DNA from: Chitinophaga silvatica
GTDB taxonomy: Bacteria; Bacteroidota; Bacteroidia; Chitinophagales; Chitinophagaceae
Direction of reading: 5' to 3'
Length of the DNA stretch: 64,000 nucleotides
Assembly (NCBI RefSeq): GCF_003419895.1
Contig: NZ_QPMM01000020.1
Location: forward strand, 1 to 64,000
A program made the position numbers and the translations under genes. Positions within the stretch are counted from its first letter, which is position 1, and every line of letters begins with the position of its first letter. Positions 62,770 to 64,000 of the stretch are shown one piece after another. Under the pieces are notes generated by a model, which saw only the letters and a list, made by a program, of their open reading frames with translations, did no database searches and was not told the origin of the DNA.

Positions 62770-63483
62770 TTAAAGCCAGAAGTGATAAAAGTATTCTTCC
62801 TTTATCAATTCATAACCATTTTTTTCATACAGTCTGCAGGCCGGTATATTGGCTCGCTGGGTAACTACTTGAATATTAGTATATCCCTGAAGATACCCCC
62901 AGTTTTCAGCAGCTTGCATCAGTGCCCGACCGATACCATGACTTCTATAGTTTTCAGCCACTGCAATAAGTCCGATATCGGCACAATTGTTTTTTTCGCC
63001 AAGAGTCACCATACCAGTCAACTCGCCACCCAGTTCGTATACGAGTACTTCACTTGCTATGATCCTGCTTACAGATTTAACTATCCATTCGCGGTAGATC
63101 GCTTCATATTTATCAATCCCAATCTTAGGGTCTGTTCTGAAACGAGAATAAATACCGCTGGCCAACCCGAGTTGTATGAGCCTGTCGCTGGCTGTGGAAG
63201 CAGTATAAGATTTTATATCCGGAGAGATGGAAGATGGCGGATTTATTTTTTTTGCATAAGTTAGTTTGATATCAGCAAGTATGCCATTAAAGCTGCCCAT
63301 AGTTTGCTTTATATCCAGGGGTTCGGAATGCGATACATATACCAGGCGGGCCTTGCTTTTCAAATCAGTCAGTATCTCGCAGATCTCTGTTGCAGTACGT
63401 ACAGCCTCATTGGTACTATATACTTCATAGCCCAGGAAATTGCTATCCCAATCGCGTCTTTTGTATGGTTCTATTTCACTCAT
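62770..63483 (-). CDS. wecD: WecD-like dTDP-fucosamine N-acetyltransferase (GNAT)
   Basis: The N-terminal part RRDWDSNFLGYEVYS matches the WESxFFG start of WecD. The C-terminal GNAT domain has GELTGMVTLGEKNNCADIGL, IAVAENYRSHGIGRALMQAA (acetyl-CoA loop, R-x2-G-x-G/A) and YTNIQVVTQRANIPACRLYE. The middle SRFRTDPKIGIDKYEAIYRE with WI is characteristic of WecD-type enzymes. It acetylates the 4-amino group. The start is at 63483, sharing one base with the stop of the upstream WecF-like gene. Confidence 0.8.
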   Translation of the reverse strand: MSEIEPYKRRDWDSNFLGYEVYSTNEAVRTATEICEILTDLKSKARLVYVSHSEPLDIKQTMGSFNGILADIKLTYAKKINPPSSISPDIKSYTASTASDRLIQLGLASGIYSRFRTDPKIGIDKYEAIYREWIVKSVSRIIASEVLVYELGGELTGMVTLGEKNNCADIGLIAVAENYRSHGIGRALMQAAENWGYLQGYTNIQVVTQRANIPACRLYEKNGYELIKEEYFYHFWL

Positions 63484-64000
63484 TATATCAATGCTTCTTT
63501 CAGTGCTGCCATTTTCTTATCCGGATCAAACAGTGTATCCATGATTGTTATATTACTTTGAATGATTTCCGGATTTAGTGGCTTGGCAAATGTTGCAAAA
63601 TCCATATGCTCAATAGTCGCGGAGTCGTATATAGTAATGTCATTTGTTTTCAGGAACTCGTAGGTAGTACTATTGCTGTGAATGAAAACTTTCTTCCCTC
63701 TGTATAACAGGGCCAGCGTATTACCGGCGGCCTGTGTTCTGAAATGATACATCACAGCTACATCTACAGTACTTAGCAACTCATAATATTTGCTGCGTTC
63801 CATGAAACCACGAATGGTAGTTACTTTATCTTTTCCGAAGATACTAATGGCTTCTTTTTCTATAAGGTCACCATATTCTTTATTGCCGTAACTCAACGGA
63901 ATTACAAGTTTTATATGTTGATCTTTATAAACGGAAAGTGCCTGGAGAGCTTCCAGGTGATTGTTGGAGCTAGTATCCGAGTTACCTACCAGGATGGTTG
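63483..64000 (-). CDS. wecF: WecF-like 4-acetamido-4,6-dideoxygalactosyltransferase (cut by window edge)
   Basis: The frame is open to the right edge, so the N-terminal part is missing. The visible part begins ILVGNSDTSSNNHLEALQAL, like the LLGNSGDPSNRHIEAL block of WecF, then VIPLSYGNKEYGDLIEKEAI, FMERSKYYELLSTVDVAVMY and FRTQAAGNTLALLYRGKKVF. These match the C-terminal half of GT56 enzymes. It transfers the acetylated amino sugar made by the WecE/WecD-like enzymes to a lipid-linked acceptor. All three genes are packed in one operon. Confidence 0.8.
   Translation of the reverse strand, partial: TILVGNSDTSSNNHLEALQALSVYKDQHIKLVIPLSYGNKEYGDLIEKEAISIFGKDKVTTIRGFMERSKYYELLSTVDVAVMYHFRTQAAGNTLALLYRGKKVFIHSNSTTYEFLKTNDITIYDSATIEHMDFATFAKPLNPEIIQSNITIMDTLFDPDKKMAALKEALI

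Noticed and set aside
1-64000. CRISPR arrays, tRNA or rRNA genes
   Set aside because: No regularly spaced repeats and no cloverleaf or rRNA sequence was noticed on reading either strand.

Overview
The window comes from the chromosome of a Bacteroidota bacterium, most like Chitinophaga and relatives. The evidence is two SusC/SusD nutrient-uptake pairs, a FecI-type sigma factor with a FecR-type anti-sigma factor, a secreted M43 protease with a type IX secretion (T9SS) sorting tail, a futalosine-pathway menaquinone gene (MqnE), Bacteroidota-style -7 promoter boxes (TAnnTTTG) and many lipoproteins. No rRNA, tRNA or CRISPR array was seen.

Layout. (1) 1-7800 is an AT-rich accessory island. It begins with an orphan RHS tip, then holds small lipoproteins and single-span membrane proteins mixed with broken toxin tails, a duplicated and decayed gene module and the tail of an XRE-type regulator. 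It looks like a worn polymorphic toxin/immunity locus. (2) 7950-12540 is a SusC/SusD pair on the minus strand. (3) 13331-16913 is a second AT-rich array of small genes, including a SUKH (SMI1/KNR4) protein, a 5'-truncated reading frame and a frame broken by one missing base. (4) 17188-26085 is a glycan-type locus: sigma factor, anti-sigma factor, SusC with an STN signalling domain, SusD, a DUF1080 (3-keto-glycoside hydrolase type) protein and a Tat-exported Gfo/Idh/MocA oxidoreductase. No classical glycoside hydrolase is present, which suggests oxidation-based sugar cleavage. (5) 26415-29383 is a third small AT-rich block of lipoproteins and secreted proteins.

(6) 29561-48649 is mostly chromosomal backbone: NupC nucleoside transporter, a heme-c lipoprotein dehydrogenase, an FMN glutamate-synthase-like protein with an Rnk/GreA-like partner, a MuiA/DUF4139 protein carrying an inserted SusC-like N-terminal module, a thioredoxin-fold protein, a long imperfect palindrome, a DUF192-MqnE-M43 operon, a tandem pair of thioredoxins that arose with a copy of the dnaE 3' end, DnaE itself and an NlpC/P60 lipoprotein. 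(7) 48736-53381 is a five-gene surface-glycan cluster (glycosyltransferases, methyltransferase, deacetylase). (8) 53378-64000 holds a LuxR-type regulator facing a DUF1349 secreted protein, a YfhO membrane protein, a queuosine-precursor transporter, a Nudix hydrolase, CorA, a Wzx-like flippase and, converging on it, WecE/WecD/WecF-like genes for making and transferring an N-acetylated 4-amino-4,6-dideoxy sugar.

The most unusual signals are the layered toxin/immunity remains in the first 17 kb, the thioredoxin duplication with loss of a conserved tryptophan, the SusC-like insertion in the MuiA protein, the roughly 400-base palindrome near 39 kb and a candidate operator between the LuxR gene and its divergent neighbour. 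Function calls rest on motif and family recognition by eye; no database search was run.
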